64,000 nucleotides of DNA from Gemmatimonas phototrophica (GTDB lineage Bacteria; Gemmatimonadota; Gemmatimonadetes; Gemmatimonadales; Gemmatimonadaceae), in assembly GCA_945869195.1 (NCBI GenBank), contig CAMBNV010000001.1, positions 1 to 64,000 on the forward strand, written 5' to 3'. Positions 46,281 to 55,264 of the stretch are shown here, one piece after another. The stretch's first letter is position 1, and each line of letters starts with the position of its first letter. The translations under genes and the position numbers were made by a program. The notes below the pieces were generated by a model. That model did not search any database. It had not been told where the DNA came from and saw only the letters and a program-made list of their open reading frames with translations.

Positions 46281-46288
46281 TAGATTTC
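46281..46288 (+). promoter_or_regulatory. -7 box giving a predicted leaderless mRNA for the cystathionine enzyme
   Basis: TAGATTTC fits TAnnTTTG with one mismatch and ends four bases before the ATG at 46293, so the transcript would start at or beside the start codon. No -33 box and no Shine-Dalgarno sequence are visible. Confidence 0.45.
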
Positions 46289-46292
46289 CCGC

Positions 46293-47462
46293 ATGACCAG
46301 AATCTTCCCTGACGACCATGGCGCCGGCTTCTCCACCCGCGCCGTCCACGCGGGTCAGCGCCCCGACCCGACGACGGGCGCGATCATGCCGCCGATCTAT
46401 CAGACCTCGACCTACGCGCAAGAATCGCTCGGGGTCCACAAAGGCTACGAGTACGCCAGGGGCAAAAATCCCACTCGGGAGTGTCTCGAGCGGAACGTCG
46501 CGTCGCTCGAGGGGGGCCAGCACGGCTTCGCGTTCTCCTCCGGCATGGGGTGCGTCGACTCCATCATGAAGCTCTTCAAGTCCGGCGATCATATCGTCGT
46601 CGGCGCGAACGTCTACGGTGGCACCTTCCGGCTGTTCGACAAGATCCTCCAGAACTTTGGATTCCAGTTCTCGTGGGTCGACATGCGCGACTCGCAGCGC
46701 ATCGCCGACGCGATGCGGCCGAACACCGTCGCGGTGATGCTCGAGACACCGACCAACCCGCTGATGCAGCTCACCGACATCGCGGTAGCCGCCCAGATCG
46801 CCAAGAAAGCCAGTGCGATCACGATCGTCGACAACACCTTTGCCACGCCCTACCTCCAGAACCCGCTGCAGCTCGGCGCCGACATCGTCTGGCACTCGAG
46901 CACCAAGTATCTCAATGGGCACTCCGACGTGATCGGCGGCGTCGCGGTCGTCAACGACGACGATCTGGCGAAGCGATTGCAGTTCGCGCTCAACTCGGGC
47001 GGCGCGGTGGCGGGGCCCATGGACTCCTGGCTCACCCTGCGCGGCACCAAGACGCTCGCACTCCGTGTGCGCCAGCACGACAGTAACGGTCGGGCGGCCG
47101 CGGCCTGGCTCGCGAACCGCGTGGGCGAGCAGCAGGTCTTCTACCCTGGCCTGGCGACGCACCCGCAGCATGAGCTCGCCAAGCGGCAGATGCGCGGGTT
47201 TGGTGGCATGGTCTCGGTGGAGACCGGCTCCAAAGAGAATGCGAACCAGGTGGTGAGTCGCGTGAAGGTCTTCACCCTCGCCGAGTCGCTCGGCGGCGTC
47301 GAGTCCCTCGTCTGCCAGCCCGCCGGCATGACGCATGCCTCGATCGAGCCGGCTCGCCGGCTCGAGATTGGCATCACGGACGGCCTGCTCCGGTTCTCCT
47401 GCGGGGTGGAGGATGTCGAGGACATCATTGCCGACCTGGAGCAGGCGTTTCAGGGACTGTAA
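46293..47462 (+). CDS. Cystathionine gamma-synthase / gamma-lyase
   Basis: A PLP enzyme of transsulfuration, 389 residues. It either joins O-acyl-homoserine and cysteine to cystathionine (MetB) or splits cystathionine to cysteine (CGL). PLP Lys205 lies in HSSTKYLNGHSDVIGG; other features are GFSTRAVHAGQRPDPTTGAI, YEYARGKNPTRECLE, AFSSGMGCVDSIM, ETPTNPLMQLTDI and DNTFATPYLQNPLQLGAD, and LAESLGGVESLVCQPAGMTH near the end. The NTFATPYLQNPL and SLGGVESL motifs occur in both MetB and CGL, so the direction is unresolved. Solitary gene. Confidence 0.92.
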   Translation: MTRIFPDDHGAGFSTRAVHAGQRPDPTTGAIMPPIYQTSTYAQESLGVHKGYEYARGKNPTRECLERNVASLEGGQHGFAFSSGMGCVDSIMKLFKSGDHIVVGANVYGGTFRLFDKILQNFGFQFSWVDMRDSQRIADAMRPNTVAVMLETPTNPLMQLTDIAVAAQIAKKASAITIVDNTFATPYLQNPLQLGADIVWHSSTKYLNGHSDVIGGVAVVNDDDLAKRLQFALNSGGAVAGPMDSWLTLRGTKTLALRVRQHDSNGRAAAAWLANRVGEQQVFYPGLATHPQHELAKRQMRGFGGMVSVETGSKENANQVVSRVKVFTLAESLGGVESLVCQPAGMTHASIEPARRLEIGITDGLLRFSCGVEDVEDIIADLEQAFQGL

Positions 47463-47526
47463 ACGGCACCGACACCAGACCGTACGCCGCACCGTAGGGA
47501 GCAGTACCTCATCACCGGAGCAGTGC

Positions 47527-48504
47527 ATGGCCCGTCTCGTCCTGACCGATATCTCCTCCCTCGCCTGGGAGCACCCCGCCGATCGCGCCGCGCTCAATGC
47601 GTTGCGCGCCATTCCGGGGTTCCAGCCGGTCGTCAACAAGGTCGCAAGCTTCTTCGGTGAGCGCGGCATTCGGCATCTTTTCACCGCCAACGCCGTGCGC
47701 GTCGGTCCCACGCAGCGCCCAGAGCTCGACGCGCTCTGGACCGACGTCCTCCGCACCATGGACTGGCCCACACGGCCGCAGCTGTACGTGACGCAGACGC
47801 CCGAGATGAATGCCGGCGCGGTCGGGTTTGGCGATCCGTTCGTCGTCATCAACTCGGCGGTGCTCGAGCACCTCACGCGTGATGAACTCCGCGTACTCCT
47901 CGCGCACGAGCTGGGCCATATCATGAGTGGCCATGTCACCTACCGGACCATCGCCAAGATCATCCTCCTGGTCGGACTCGGCAGTCTCCCCTTCCTCGCT
48001 GGGATCGCGCTGTTGCCGTTCCAGATTGCGCTGCTCGAGTGGTACCGCAAGAGCGAGCACTCCTGCGACCGCGCGGCGCTGCTCGACGCGCAAAACCCGG
48101 ACGTGGTCCTCACGACCTTTATGAAGCTCGCCGGCGGTCGCGAGTTTGGAGACACCCTCGACTTGGGCGCGTTCAAGGAACAGGCGAAAGAATACGAGTC
48201 CGACGATAGTACCTTGGATACCGTACTCAAGGCGCTCAACACCGCTTTCCGTGAACATCCGTTCGCGACCGTGCGGGCGGGCGAACTGCAGCGCTGGGCG
48301 GCGACCGGCGCGTACACACGGATCCTCGCGGGCGAGTACACCCGCCGCGCCGACGTCACACCGGGTGCCCACCTCGGCGACGACATGAAGGAGGCGTCGG
48401 CGTACTACGCCGATCAGGCTAAAGCCGCGATTGACAAAGTCGGTGATTCGCTCGGACGCGCGCGCAGTGCATTCTCCGACGCCTTCAAGGGCGGCAATCG
48501 ATGA
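47527..48504 (+). CDS. M48 family (HtpX-like) zinc metallopeptidase
   Basis: A 325-residue membrane-associated protease. ATG at 47527 with GGAG six bases upstream. Zinc motif: His127, Glu128 and His131 in LLAHELGHIMSGH; third ligand Glu in EWYRKSEHSCDRAAL. A hydrophobic pair follows the motif (about 140-170, IILLVGLGSLPFLAGIALL). The family degrades misfolded membrane or exported proteins. The C-terminal end (about 270-325) is a helical, charged segment (KAAIDKVGDSLGRARSAF) not typical of HtpX. Its stop overlaps the purD ATG, so it is the first gene of the run M48-purD-mutM-uvrC-like. Confidence 0.9.
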   Translation: MARLVLTDISSLAWEHPADRAALNALRAIPGFQPVVNKVASFFGERGIRHLFTANAVRVGPTQRPELDALWTDVLRTMDWPTRPQLYVTQTPEMNAGAVGFGDPFVVINSAVLEHLTRDELRVLLAHELGHIMSGHVTYRTIAKIILLVGLGSLPFLAGIALLPFQIALLEWYRKSEHSCDRAALLDAQNPDVVLTTFMKLAGGREFGDTLDLGAFKEQAKEYESDDSTLDTVLKALNTAFREHPFATVRAGELQRWAATGAYTRILAGEYTRRADVTPGAHLGDDMKEASAYYADQAKAAIDKVGDSLGRARSAFSDAFKGGNR

Positions 48505-49775
48505 AGATCCTGATCGTCGGTGGCGGCGGTCGCGAGCACGCGCTCGCGTGGAAGTTCCGCCACGACGATCCGACGTGCGAGATCATCGCGGCCCCCGGCA
48601 ACCCGGGGATCGCCCAGATCGGACGGTGCGTGGGAATCGACGTCACCAACTTCCCCGCGCTCATCACCCTGGCGCGCACCGAGCGCGTTGACTTCACGGT
48701 CGTCGGCCCCGAGGGACCGCTCGAGGCGGGGATCGTCGACCGCTTTCGAGAGCAGGGACTCGCGATCTTCGGACCGACCAGGGCGGCGGCGCGCCTCGAA
48801 ACATCGAAGCGCTTTGCCAAAGAGCTCATGCAAGCCGCGGGCGTGCCCACGGCGAGTGCGCGGACCTTCACCAGCGCCGGCGCCGCCAGGGCCGAAGCGC
48901 GTCAGCTCGGCGCGCCGGTGGTGATCAAGGCCTCGGGCATCGCGGCGGGAAAGGGCGTGATTGTGGCGCTGACCCTCGCCGAAGCGGAACAGGCGATCGA
49001 CTCGATGCTCGTCGACAACGCGTTCGGCGACGCTGGCGCCGAGGTCCTCGTCGAGGAGTTCATGCAGGGTGAGGAACTCTCGCTCTTTGCGCTCACGGAC
49101 GGCACGCATGTGCTCCCCTTTATCGCCGCGCAGGATCACAAGCGCATTGGCGAGGGCGACACCGGACCCAACACCGGAGGGATGGGCGCGTATGCGCCGG
49201 TGGCGCTCGCGACGCGCGAGGTCATGCGCGGCTCTGTGCAAGGCGTCTTCGTGCCGATACTCCGCGCGATGCGCGACGCCGGCTGTCCCTTCACGGGGCT
49301 CCTCTACGCCGGCCTGATGCTCACCAAGGATGGGCCAAAAGTCGTCGAGTTCAACTGCCGCTTTGGCGACCCCGAGACGCAGGCGCTGCTGCCGCTCATG
49401 GCCTCGAACCTGATCGAACCCATGCGCGCGATCGCGCAGCGGCAGACGCTCGCGCCGTTCGCGCCGTTCACCTGGTACGAGGGCGCCTCCGTGACAACGG
49501 TCGTGGCCGCCGCAGGCTACCCTGGGGCCGTCGCGGGCGGCGATGCGATCGCGCTGCCAGATGACACAGAGGACGTGACGGTCTTTCATGCCGGCACCAC
49601 GCGCCACGCGGACGGCACACTGGTCACGAGCGGCGGACGCGTCGTCGCCGTCACGGCACTCGCACCGACCATCGCCGAGGCGCAGCAGCGGAGTGCGGCG
49701 GGCGCCACAGCGGTACGGTTTGACGGGAGCCAGTTCCGACACGACATCGGGTGGCGCGAGCTCGCACGTGCCTGA
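48501..49775 (+). CDS. purD: Phosphoribosylamine-glycine ligase
   Basis: Second step of purine synthesis: phosphoribosylamine + glycine + ATP to GAR. 424 residues, full length. ATP-grasp enzyme: KILIVGGGGREHALAWK, VGPEGPLEAGIVDRF, GPTRAAARLETSKRFAKELM, VVIKASGIAAGKGV, FAAQDHKRIGEGDTGPNTGG-type segment, and CRFGDPETQALLP. ATGA overlap with the M48 gene; the last eight bases overlap mutM. Confidence 0.97.
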   Translation: MKILIVGGGGREHALAWKFRHDDPTCEIIAAPGNPGIAQIGRCVGIDVTNFPALITLARTERVDFTVVGPEGPLEAGIVDRFREQGLAIFGPTRAAARLETSKRFAKELMQAAGVPTASARTFTSAGAARAEARQLGAPVVIKASGIAAGKGVIVALTLAEAEQAIDSMLVDNAFGDAGAEVLVEEFMQGEELSLFALTDGTHVLPFIAAQDHKRIGEGDTGPNTGGMGAYAPVALATREVMRGSVQGVFVPILRAMRDAGCPFTGLLYAGLMLTKDGPKVVEFNCRFGDPETQALLPLMASNLIEPMRAIAQRQTLAPFAPFTWYEGASVTTVVAAAGYPGAVAGGDAIALPDDTEDVTVFHAGTTRHADGTLVTSGGRVVAVTALAPTIAEAQQRSAAGATAVRFDGSQFRHDIGWRELARA

Positions 49776-50586
49776 GCTCCCCGAGACCGAGACGATCGCG
49801 CGCGACCTCAACGGCGCCCTCTGCGGCGCCGTCGTGCGTTCGGTACAGGTGCTGCGAGGCGACGTGCTCCGGGGCGACGCCCTCGGTGGCCACGCACTCG
49901 GCGGCCTCGTGGGTGGGACGATCCAGGCAGTCTCCCGCCGCGCGAAAAGTGTCGTCATCGATTTCGCGTTGGCCGGTCGCCTCGTGGTAACGCCACGCTT
50001 CACCGGCGCCCTGCTGCTCGACGGTACGCCCAACGACGCCTACACCTGCCTGCGCTTCGACCTCGTCGACGGACGCGCACTCCGATACCACGACGTCCGC
50101 CGACTGGGGACAGTCGCCCTGCTCGCACCAGACGCCTTCGCCGAATGGAACGCGGCGCTCGGACCAGAGCCGATCGGCCCCACCCTCACCGCCGAGCGCT
50201 TTTCCGAGATCATTCGCGGGTCGACGCGCGCCGTGAAGATGATTCTGATGGACCAGAAACGTCTGGCCGGCGTTGGAAACATCTACGCGAACGAAGCCCT
50301 CTGGCGTGCCGGTATCCGGCCCGCGAGGCGGGGTCATCGTGTGACACATGCGCAGTGTGCGGCACTCTTCACTGGCCTTCAGTCGGTGCTCACGGAGTCG
50401 ATCGCACTCCGCGGCACGACGTTTCGCGATTATCGGGACGCCTATGGCGGCCACGGTGGTTTCGCGGCCAGACTGCAGGCCTATGGCCGCGCCGGTGCGC
50501 CCTGCCAGCGATGCGGCGACGCATTACAATCGACGCACGCGCTCGACGGGCGCCAGACCGTCTGGTGCACGGCCTGCCAGAGATGA
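49768..50586 (+). CDS. mutM: Formamidopyrimidine-DNA glycosylase
   Basis: Base-excision repair glycosylase/AP lyase for 8-oxoguanine and formamidopyrimidines. 272 residues from GTG 49768, eight bases inside purD; the start is fixed by catalytic Pro2 and Glu3 in PELPETETIARDL. Other sites: Lys near 58 (RRAKSVVIDF), LMDQKRLAGVGNIYANEAL (helix-two-turn-helix), and the zinc finger CQRCGDALQSTH...TVWCTACQR. It could be the paralogue Nei, but the PELPETE start and finger are of MutM type. Confidence 0.95.
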   Translation: MPELPETETIARDLNGALCGAVVRSVQVLRGDVLRGDALGGHALGGLVGGTIQAVSRRAKSVVIDFALAGRLVVTPRFTGALLLDGTPNDAYTCLRFDLVDGRALRYHDVRRLGTVALLAPDAFAEWNAALGPEPIGPTLTAERFSEIIRGSTRAVKMILMDQKRLAGVGNIYANEALWRAGIRPARRGHRVTHAQCAALFTGLQSVLTESIALRGTTFRDYRDAYGGHGGFAARLQAYGRAGAPCQRCGDALQSTHALDGRQTVWCTACQR

Positions 50587-50599
50587 TCGCGTGCGGCGC

Positions 50600-51742
50600 A
50601 TGAGCGGGCGCCGTCGTCGCCATCGCGGTCCGGTCACTCCGACCCAGGACGTCGCGGTCCGGATTGCCACCATGCGCGCGCTTGTTCACGACAACGCGCG
50701 CGACGTCCCCGGCGTCTATCGCATGACCTCGGTGGACGGGGAGGTCATCTACGTTGGAAAATCCAAGACGTTGCGCACCCGCCTCCTGAGTTACTTTCGC
50801 GCGAAGTATCCGCGCGACAAGGGCGCTCGCATCCTGCGTGAGGCGGCGACGGTGGAGTGGGAGCCCCTGCCGAGTGAGTTCGCGGCACTGCTCCGCGAGC
50901 TCCGGCTGATTAAGGAGCTCCGTCCGCGGTACAATGTCGCCCTGAAGCGCGACGCGAGGCACCACGCGTTCGTGCGCGTCTCGCAGGGCCCCGCCCCGCG
51001 CTTTGACGTGGTCCGCGGCGCGGGCACCGACGAGACAGGGACCTACTACGGACCTTTCCGGGGCGCGCGCCAGCTGGAGGAGGCGTTGCGCGAACTGAAC
51101 GACCTGCTTGGGCTGCGCGACTGCCGTCCTGAGCAGCCGATGTTCTTCGCCGACCCGCCAGACCTCCCGCCGGTCCCCACCCGTACGCCGGGGTGCATCC
51201 GACACGAGATTGGCCGGTGCCTCGGGCCCTGCATCGGCGCCGTGCGTGAGGACGAATACCTGGCGCGATTCCGCACGGCCACCGAGTTCCTCGAGGGAAA
51301 GCACGATGCGCCTCTCGCGCCACTGCGTATACGGATGGAGGCGTCCAGTGCGGCGCTCGACTTCGAGCAGGCCGCGACCCTCCGCGACAAGATCCGCCGC
51401 CTCGAATCGCTGCCGGAGCAGTTCGGACAGCTTCGGTTCGCGCTCGAGTCACTTTCGTTCGTCTATACAGTGCCCGGCCCCACGCCGGAGACGTCGCAGG
51501 CCTATGTTATTCGACGCGGGCGCATTCGTCACGAAGGGCCCGCGCCGTGCTCAGCGGCCGCCCGCCACGCACGCGACGCGCGCCTGTCCGAGATCCTTGA
51601 TCCCACAGCACGCGCGCCGGCCTCAGTGCCGGGGCACGAGGTCGACGAGGTCCTGCTCATCGCGAGTTGGTTCAGCCGGCACCCAAAGGAGCTCAGACGG
51701 ACGACGCCGATCGGGGCTGACGCGAGCGCACTGACGGGTTGA
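50600..51742 (+). CDS. Short UvrC-like GIY-YIG endonuclease (Cho-like)
   Basis: A 380-residue relative of UvrC limited to the N-terminal half. The GIY-YIG domain (about 35-115) begins GVYRMTSVDGEVIYVGKSKTL, then RLLSYFRAKYPRDKGARIL and ELRLIKELRPRYNV. A Cys-rich block follows (RTPGCIRHEIGRCLGPCIGAV, 195-215), then the UvrB-binding UVR motif (AALDFEQAATLRDKIRRLE, 255-275). The C-terminal RNase-H-like nuclease and HhH domains of UvrC are missing, replaced by about 100 residues without recognisable motifs. It could act as an alternative 3' incision nuclease, as Cho does. ATG 50600 or GTG 50591 are possible starts. Follows mutM by 13 bases. Confidence 0.85.
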   Translation: MSGRRRRHRGPVTPTQDVAVRIATMRALVHDNARDVPGVYRMTSVDGEVIYVGKSKTLRTRLLSYFRAKYPRDKGARILREAATVEWEPLPSEFAALLRELRLIKELRPRYNVALKRDARHHAFVRVSQGPAPRFDVVRGAGTDETGTYYGPFRGARQLEEALRELNDLLGLRDCRPEQPMFFADPPDLPPVPTRTPGCIRHEIGRCLGPCIGAVREDEYLARFRTATEFLEGKHDAPLAPLRIRMEASSAALDFEQAATLRDKIRRLESLPEQFGQLRFALESLSFVYTVPGPTPETSQAYVIRRGRIRHEGPAPCSAAARHARDARLSEILDPTARAPASVPGHEVDEVLLIASWFSRHPKELRRTTPIGADASALTG

Positions 51743-51769
51743 CGTCGGCGCCATACGACCGGGTCCGCT

Positions 51770-52249
51770 TTACTCCCCCAGCGTCAGCAGCTCCACGTCG
51801 GAGTGTCCATTGCTGATCGTGAGCACCGCCACACTGGGGACCAGGTCGAATCGCCGTGGCCCCGCCGCGCCGGGATTGACGACCAGACGGTCCCCGACCC
51901 GCTCGATCAGCGGCCGGTGCGTGTGTCCGTAGACGCAGACATCGGCATCGTAGGTCGCGGCCACCTGCGTTGCACCGGGCCGGCCGAGCTCATGCCCGTG
52001 ACTCACATGGATATGCACGCCACCAATCTCGATGTCCAACTGCTCCACAAGGCGCGCATCGTCGGGCGAATCGCAGTTACCAAAGACCGCCAGCGTCGGC
52101 GCAATCAGATTCAGTTCATCGAGGATCTCGTCGCCGCACACATCGCCGGCGTGCAGGATGATCGACACGCCCGCGAGCGCACGATGTACATCAGCGCGCA
52201 GTTGACCATGCGTGTCGGCGATGAGCCCGATCCTGATCGGCGCAGCCAT
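51770..52249 (-). CDS. YfcE/MJ0936-type metallophosphodiesterase
   Basis: A 159-residue calcineurin-like phosphoesterase. Metal ligands: IGLIADTHGQLRADV (D-x-H), LHAGDVCGD, VFGNCDSPDD (G-N-x-D), VSHGHELG and YGHTHRPL; NPGAAGPRRF closes the site. Related proteins hydrolyse phosphodiesters such as bis-p-nitrophenyl phosphate; the real substrate is unknown. It is the last gene of the menG-ubiD-ubiA-ubiX run (TAATG overlap), although no menaquinone role is known. Confidence 0.92.
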   Translation of the reverse strand: MAAPIRIGLIADTHGQLRADVHRALAGVSIILHAGDVCGDEILDELNLIAPTLAVFGNCDSPDDARLVEQLDIEIGGVHIHVSHGHELGRPGATQVAATYDADVCVYGHTHRPLIERVGDRLVVNPGAAGPRRFDLVPSVAVLTISNGHSDVELLTLGE

Positions 52250-52863
52250 TAGGCGTCCGGCTCACCCCATCGCGGCGCGAGCTGGTTTGGCACGCCGAGA
52301 TGGTCAAGCGCGCGCGCCACGATGAAGTCGACGAGTTCGTCGATCTGCGTGGGCCGATGGTAGAAGCCCGGCGCGGCCGGCATCACCGTCGCACCCGCCA
52401 GCGTCGCGGTGCGCATGTTGTCGAGATGGATCAGCGAGAGCGGGGTCTCGCGCGTGACGAGCAGGAGCGGGCGACGCTCCTTGAGCGCGACGTCGGCGGC
52501 ACGTTCCACGAGCGAGCGCGACGTGCCCGCCGCAATGCTGGCGAGCGTGCCCATAGAACAGGGACAGATCACCATGCCGCCGGCGAGCGACGAACCCGAC
52601 GCCGGTGCAGCGCCGCGGTCGTTGTCGTCGTAGACCGTGACGAGCGCGTCGAATCGAGCGGCGTTCACTGCCAGGCGTAACCCCGCGAGATCCGCGACGT
52701 CGGACTCCGTCTGTAACAACCGAAACCCGTGCGACGACACGATCAACGACACGCGGCGTCCGGCGACCAGCAGTTGTTCTAGCAGCCGAATTCCATATGG
52801 CGCCCCCGAGGCGCCGGTGATCGCGAGCACAAGCGGCGCGTTCGCCTCGAGGGGACGCGTCAT
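52249..52863 (-). CDS. ubiX: Flavin prenyltransferase UbiX-type
   Basis: Makes the prenylated FMN cofactor used by the UbiD decarboxylase encoded two genes away. 204 residues from ATG 52863 (overlap ATGA with ubiA). Motifs: ITGASGAPYGIRLLEQL (dinucleotide loop), VSSHGFRLLQTE, LAGGMVICPCSMGTLASIAAG, and ALKERRPLLLVTRETPLSLIHLDNM, TVMPAAPGFYHRP. In futalosine-pathway bacteria this role is MqnM. Confidence 0.95.
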   Translation of the reverse strand: MTRPLEANAPLVLAITGASGAPYGIRLLEQLLVAGRRVSLIVSSHGFRLLQTESDVADLAGLRLAVNAARFDALVTVYDDNDRGAAPASGSSLAGGMVICPCSMGTLASIAAGTSRSLVERAADVALKERRPLLLVTRETPLSLIHLDNMRTATLAGATVMPAAPGFYHRPTQIDELVDFIVARALDHLGVPNQLAPRWGEPDA

Positions 52864-53780
52864 GCGAGCACCCGATCGGCGAGGATGCAACCGAAGAACA
52901 CCATTGAGACGACACCATTCATGGTGAAAAATGCGGCGTCGAGCTTACTGAGGTCGCTCGAGGAGACGAGCGAATGTTCATAGGCGAGCAGGGCGGCGAC
53001 AAGCGCAACGCCGCTCCATGCGATGGTACCGGCACCGACGGCCCAGACGGTCACCGACAGCGCGACCACGGTCACCACGTGCAGTGCGCGCGCGACGCCA
53101 ATCGCGCGCACGACGCCGAGCGCGGCTGGCATCGAATGCAACCCCGCCGCACGATCGAATGCCACATCGGGGAGCGCATATAGGATGTCGAACCCCCCAG
53201 ACCAGCTCATGACCGCCGCCGTGAGGGCGATCAGCACCCACCAGGGGTTGCTCCAGGCGCCCGTCACCGCGAGGTACCCGCCCACCGGCGCGATGGCGAT
53301 GCCGAGACCGAGAACGAGGTGGGCGTAGCGCGTGAACCGCTTGGTGAATGAGTAGAAGCAGACCCAACCCAACGCGACCGGCGAGAGCATAAAGCAGAGC
53401 GGATTGAGCATCCACGCCGTCCAGATGAACACCGCGGCCGCGATCGCCACCGTGACCCACGCTTCGCCAACCGCGATCGCGCCCCGCGGGATTTCGCGTT
53501 GCGCGGTGCGCGGATTCTTCGCGTCATACTCGCGATCGACAATGCGGTTGACAGCCATCGCCACCCACCGAGCGCTGGTGAATGCCAGCATTACCCAGCC
53601 GACCATCGCCATGGTGATCGGCGCCGTCCGCGTGGCGATGGTCGCGCCGACCAATGCAAACGGGAGTGCGAACACCGTGTGCGGCAACTTCACGAAGCTC
53701 GCCCATCGTGCCATACCCGACGCGCCAGCGAAGGTCTGTCCCTCACGCAGGGTTCCGGGAGCAGGGACCAGCGCGCTCAT
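52860..53780 (-). CDS. ubiA: UbiA-family aromatic prenyltransferase
   Basis: Integral membrane enzyme that attaches the polyprenyl tail to an aromatic acid. 306 residues from ATG 53780, overlapping the ubiD stop. Two Mg-diphosphate sites: NRIVDREYDAKNPRT and DVAFDRAAGLHSMP, with eight or nine hydrophobic segments. With ubiD, ubiX and menG in one operon and no other quinone genes nearby, the acceptor may be 1,4-dihydroxy-6-naphthoate (MqnP, menaquinone) or 4-hydroxybenzoate (ubiquinone); the former is favoured by the inferred phylum. Confidence 0.92.
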   Translation of the reverse strand: MSALVPAPGTLREGQTFAGASGMARWASFVKLPHTVFALPFALVGATIATRTAPITMAMVGWVMLAFTSARWVAMAVNRIVDREYDAKNPRTAQREIPRGAIAVGEAWVTVAIAAAVFIWTAWMLNPLCFMLSPVALGWVCFYSFTKRFTRYAHLVLGLGIAIAPVGGYLAVTGAWSNPWWVLIALTAAVMSWSGGFDILYALPDVAFDRAAGLHSMPAALGVVRAIGVARALHVVTVVALSVTVWAVGAGTIAWSGVALVAALLAYEHSLVSSSDLSKLDAAFFTMNGVVSMVFFGCILADRVLA

Positions 53781-55264
53781 TGCGGCCCCAGCCCGAGGCG
53801 CGGCCAGATCGCGTCCACCTTGGCCTTGGTCGCCTCGTCCATGATGATCACCTTGGGCCAATCCCGCGTGAATCCTTCTTCAGGCATCTTCTTTGTCGCG
53901 TCGATCCCCATCTTGGATCCGTAGGTGAAGGCGCGGCTTGAATGGTCGAGCACGTCCATCGGCCCCAGGGTGAAACGCGTGTCGCGCTCGGGGTCGATGT
54001 TGTTCAGTGCGACCCACCAGGCTTCCTGCGTGTTGCGCACATCCACCCAATCGTCGACCACGACGAGCACTTTGGCGAGAGACATCAACCCGGCTCCCCA
54101 GAGGGCGTTCATCACTTTCCACGCCTGCCCCGGATACGTCTTCTTGATGCTCACGAACACGAGATTATGGAACACGCCCTCGGCGGGCATGTGATAATCC
54201 ACGATCTCATGATTGGTGAGCTTGAGCAATGGCAGGAAAATCCGCTCGGTCGCATGGCCAAGGTAGAAGTCCTCCATGGGCGGGCGTCCCACGATCGTGG
54301 CGCAGTAGACGGCGTTCTTGCGCATCGTCACCGCGGTGACATGCACCTGCGGGTAGAGGTCCGCCTCGGAGTAGTAGCCGGTGTGGTCGCCAAACGGCCC
54401 CTCGACCACCAACGCTTCGGTCGGGTCGATGTACCCCTCGATCACAATCTCGGCGTCAGCAGGCACCTCGAGATCGCAGGTGAGCGCCTTCACGAGCTTC
54501 ACCGGCTGGCGGCGCAGAAAGCCCGCAAAGAGGAACTCGTCGATGTTTGGCGGCAGCGGCGCGCTCGCCGCATACATCGAGGCCGGATCGGAACCGATCA
54601 CGATGCAGACCGGCATCCGCTCGCCCTGCGCCGCCATCGCGGCAAAGTGCGCCGCGCCGGTCTTGTGGCGTTGCCAGTGCATCGCCACGGTATTCTTTCC
54701 CATCTGCTGCACCCGGTACATCCCCACGTTCCTGATGCCCCGGGCGGGGTCCTTGCTCACCACCGCCGTCATGGTAAGGAACGGACCGCCGTCGCCGGGC
54801 CAGGTGGTGAGCACCGGGAGTTTGTCGAGATCGATCTCGCTGCCCTGCCAGACAATCTCCTGGCAGGCCGCCGGTCCCGACTGCGTACGTGGCGGAAACT
54901 TGGCGACCTCCATGAGCCTCGGCAGCAGCTGCAGCTTGCCGAGAAACCCCTCGGGGACCTTGAGGTCGAGTAGTTTGGTGATCCGATCGCCGTGGTCGTC
55001 GAGCTTCGCCACGCCGAGCGACATCGCCATCCGCGACATCGACCCGAAGAGGTTGATCGCCACCGGGTACGGCGAGACCGATCCATCGCGCAGGACCGGC
55101 CGCTCGAAGAGCAGGGCGGACCCGCCACCGGGCATCTTCATCACGCGATCCGCGATCTCGCACATCTCGAGATGCACGCTCACCGGCTCGGTGATCCGCC
55201 GCAACTCGCCGGCCCGGTCGATGGCGGCGATGAACTCCTGCAGTGTATCGAGCGTCTCGGTCAC
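53777..55264 (-). CDS. ubiD: UbiD-family decarboxylase
   Basis: Prenyl-FMN-dependent decarboxylase, 495 residues, standard length. Features: MTETLDTLQEFIAAIDRAGE, LTTWPGDGGPFLTMTAVVS, the prFMN/metal-binding NVGMYRVQQMGKNTVAMHW (Arg and His), GSDPASMYAASAPLP, the catalytic EGPFGDHTGYYSEAD (Glu, Asp, His) and the C-terminal WKVMNALWGAG region. Overlaps menG (ATGA at 55264-55261) and ubiA. Would remove the carboxyl of the prenylated precursor; in the futalosine route the equivalent is MqnL. Confidence 0.95.
   Translation of the reverse strand: MTETLDTLQEFIAAIDRAGELRRITEPVSVHLEMCEIADRVMKMPGGGSALLFERPVLRDGSVSPYPVAINLFGSMSRMAMSLGVAKLDDHGDRITKLLDLKVPEGFLGKLQLLPRLMEVAKFPPRTQSGPAACQEIVWQGSEIDLDKLPVLTTWPGDGGPFLTMTAVVSKDPARGIRNVGMYRVQQMGKNTVAMHWQRHKTGAAHFAAMAAQGERMPVCIVIGSDPASMYAASAPLPPNIDEFLFAGFLRRQPVKLVKALTCDLEVPADAEIVIEGYIDPTEALVVEGPFGDHTGYYSEADLYPQVHVTAVTMRKNAVYCATIVGRPPMEDFYLGHATERIFLPLLKLTNHEIVDYHMPAEGVFHNLVFVSIKKTYPGQAWKVMNALWGAGLMSLAKVLVVVDDWVDVRNTQEAWWVALNNIDPERDTRFTLGPMDVLDHSSRAFTYGSKMGIDATKKMPEEGFTRDWPKVIIMDEATKAKVDAIWPRLGLGPQ

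Noticed and set aside
46184-46292. SAM riboswitch ahead of the cystathionine enzyme
   Set aside because: The region is mostly the 12-bp repeat, and the -7 box beside the ATG leaves no room for a leader.
46155-48372. Long minus-strand frames over the cystathionine enzyme and M48 genes (594 and 286 codons)
   Set aside because: Shadows; both sense genes carry full catalytic motifs.
48414-50033. 539-codon minus-strand frame over purD and mutM
   Set aside because: Shadow; purD and mutM are certain.
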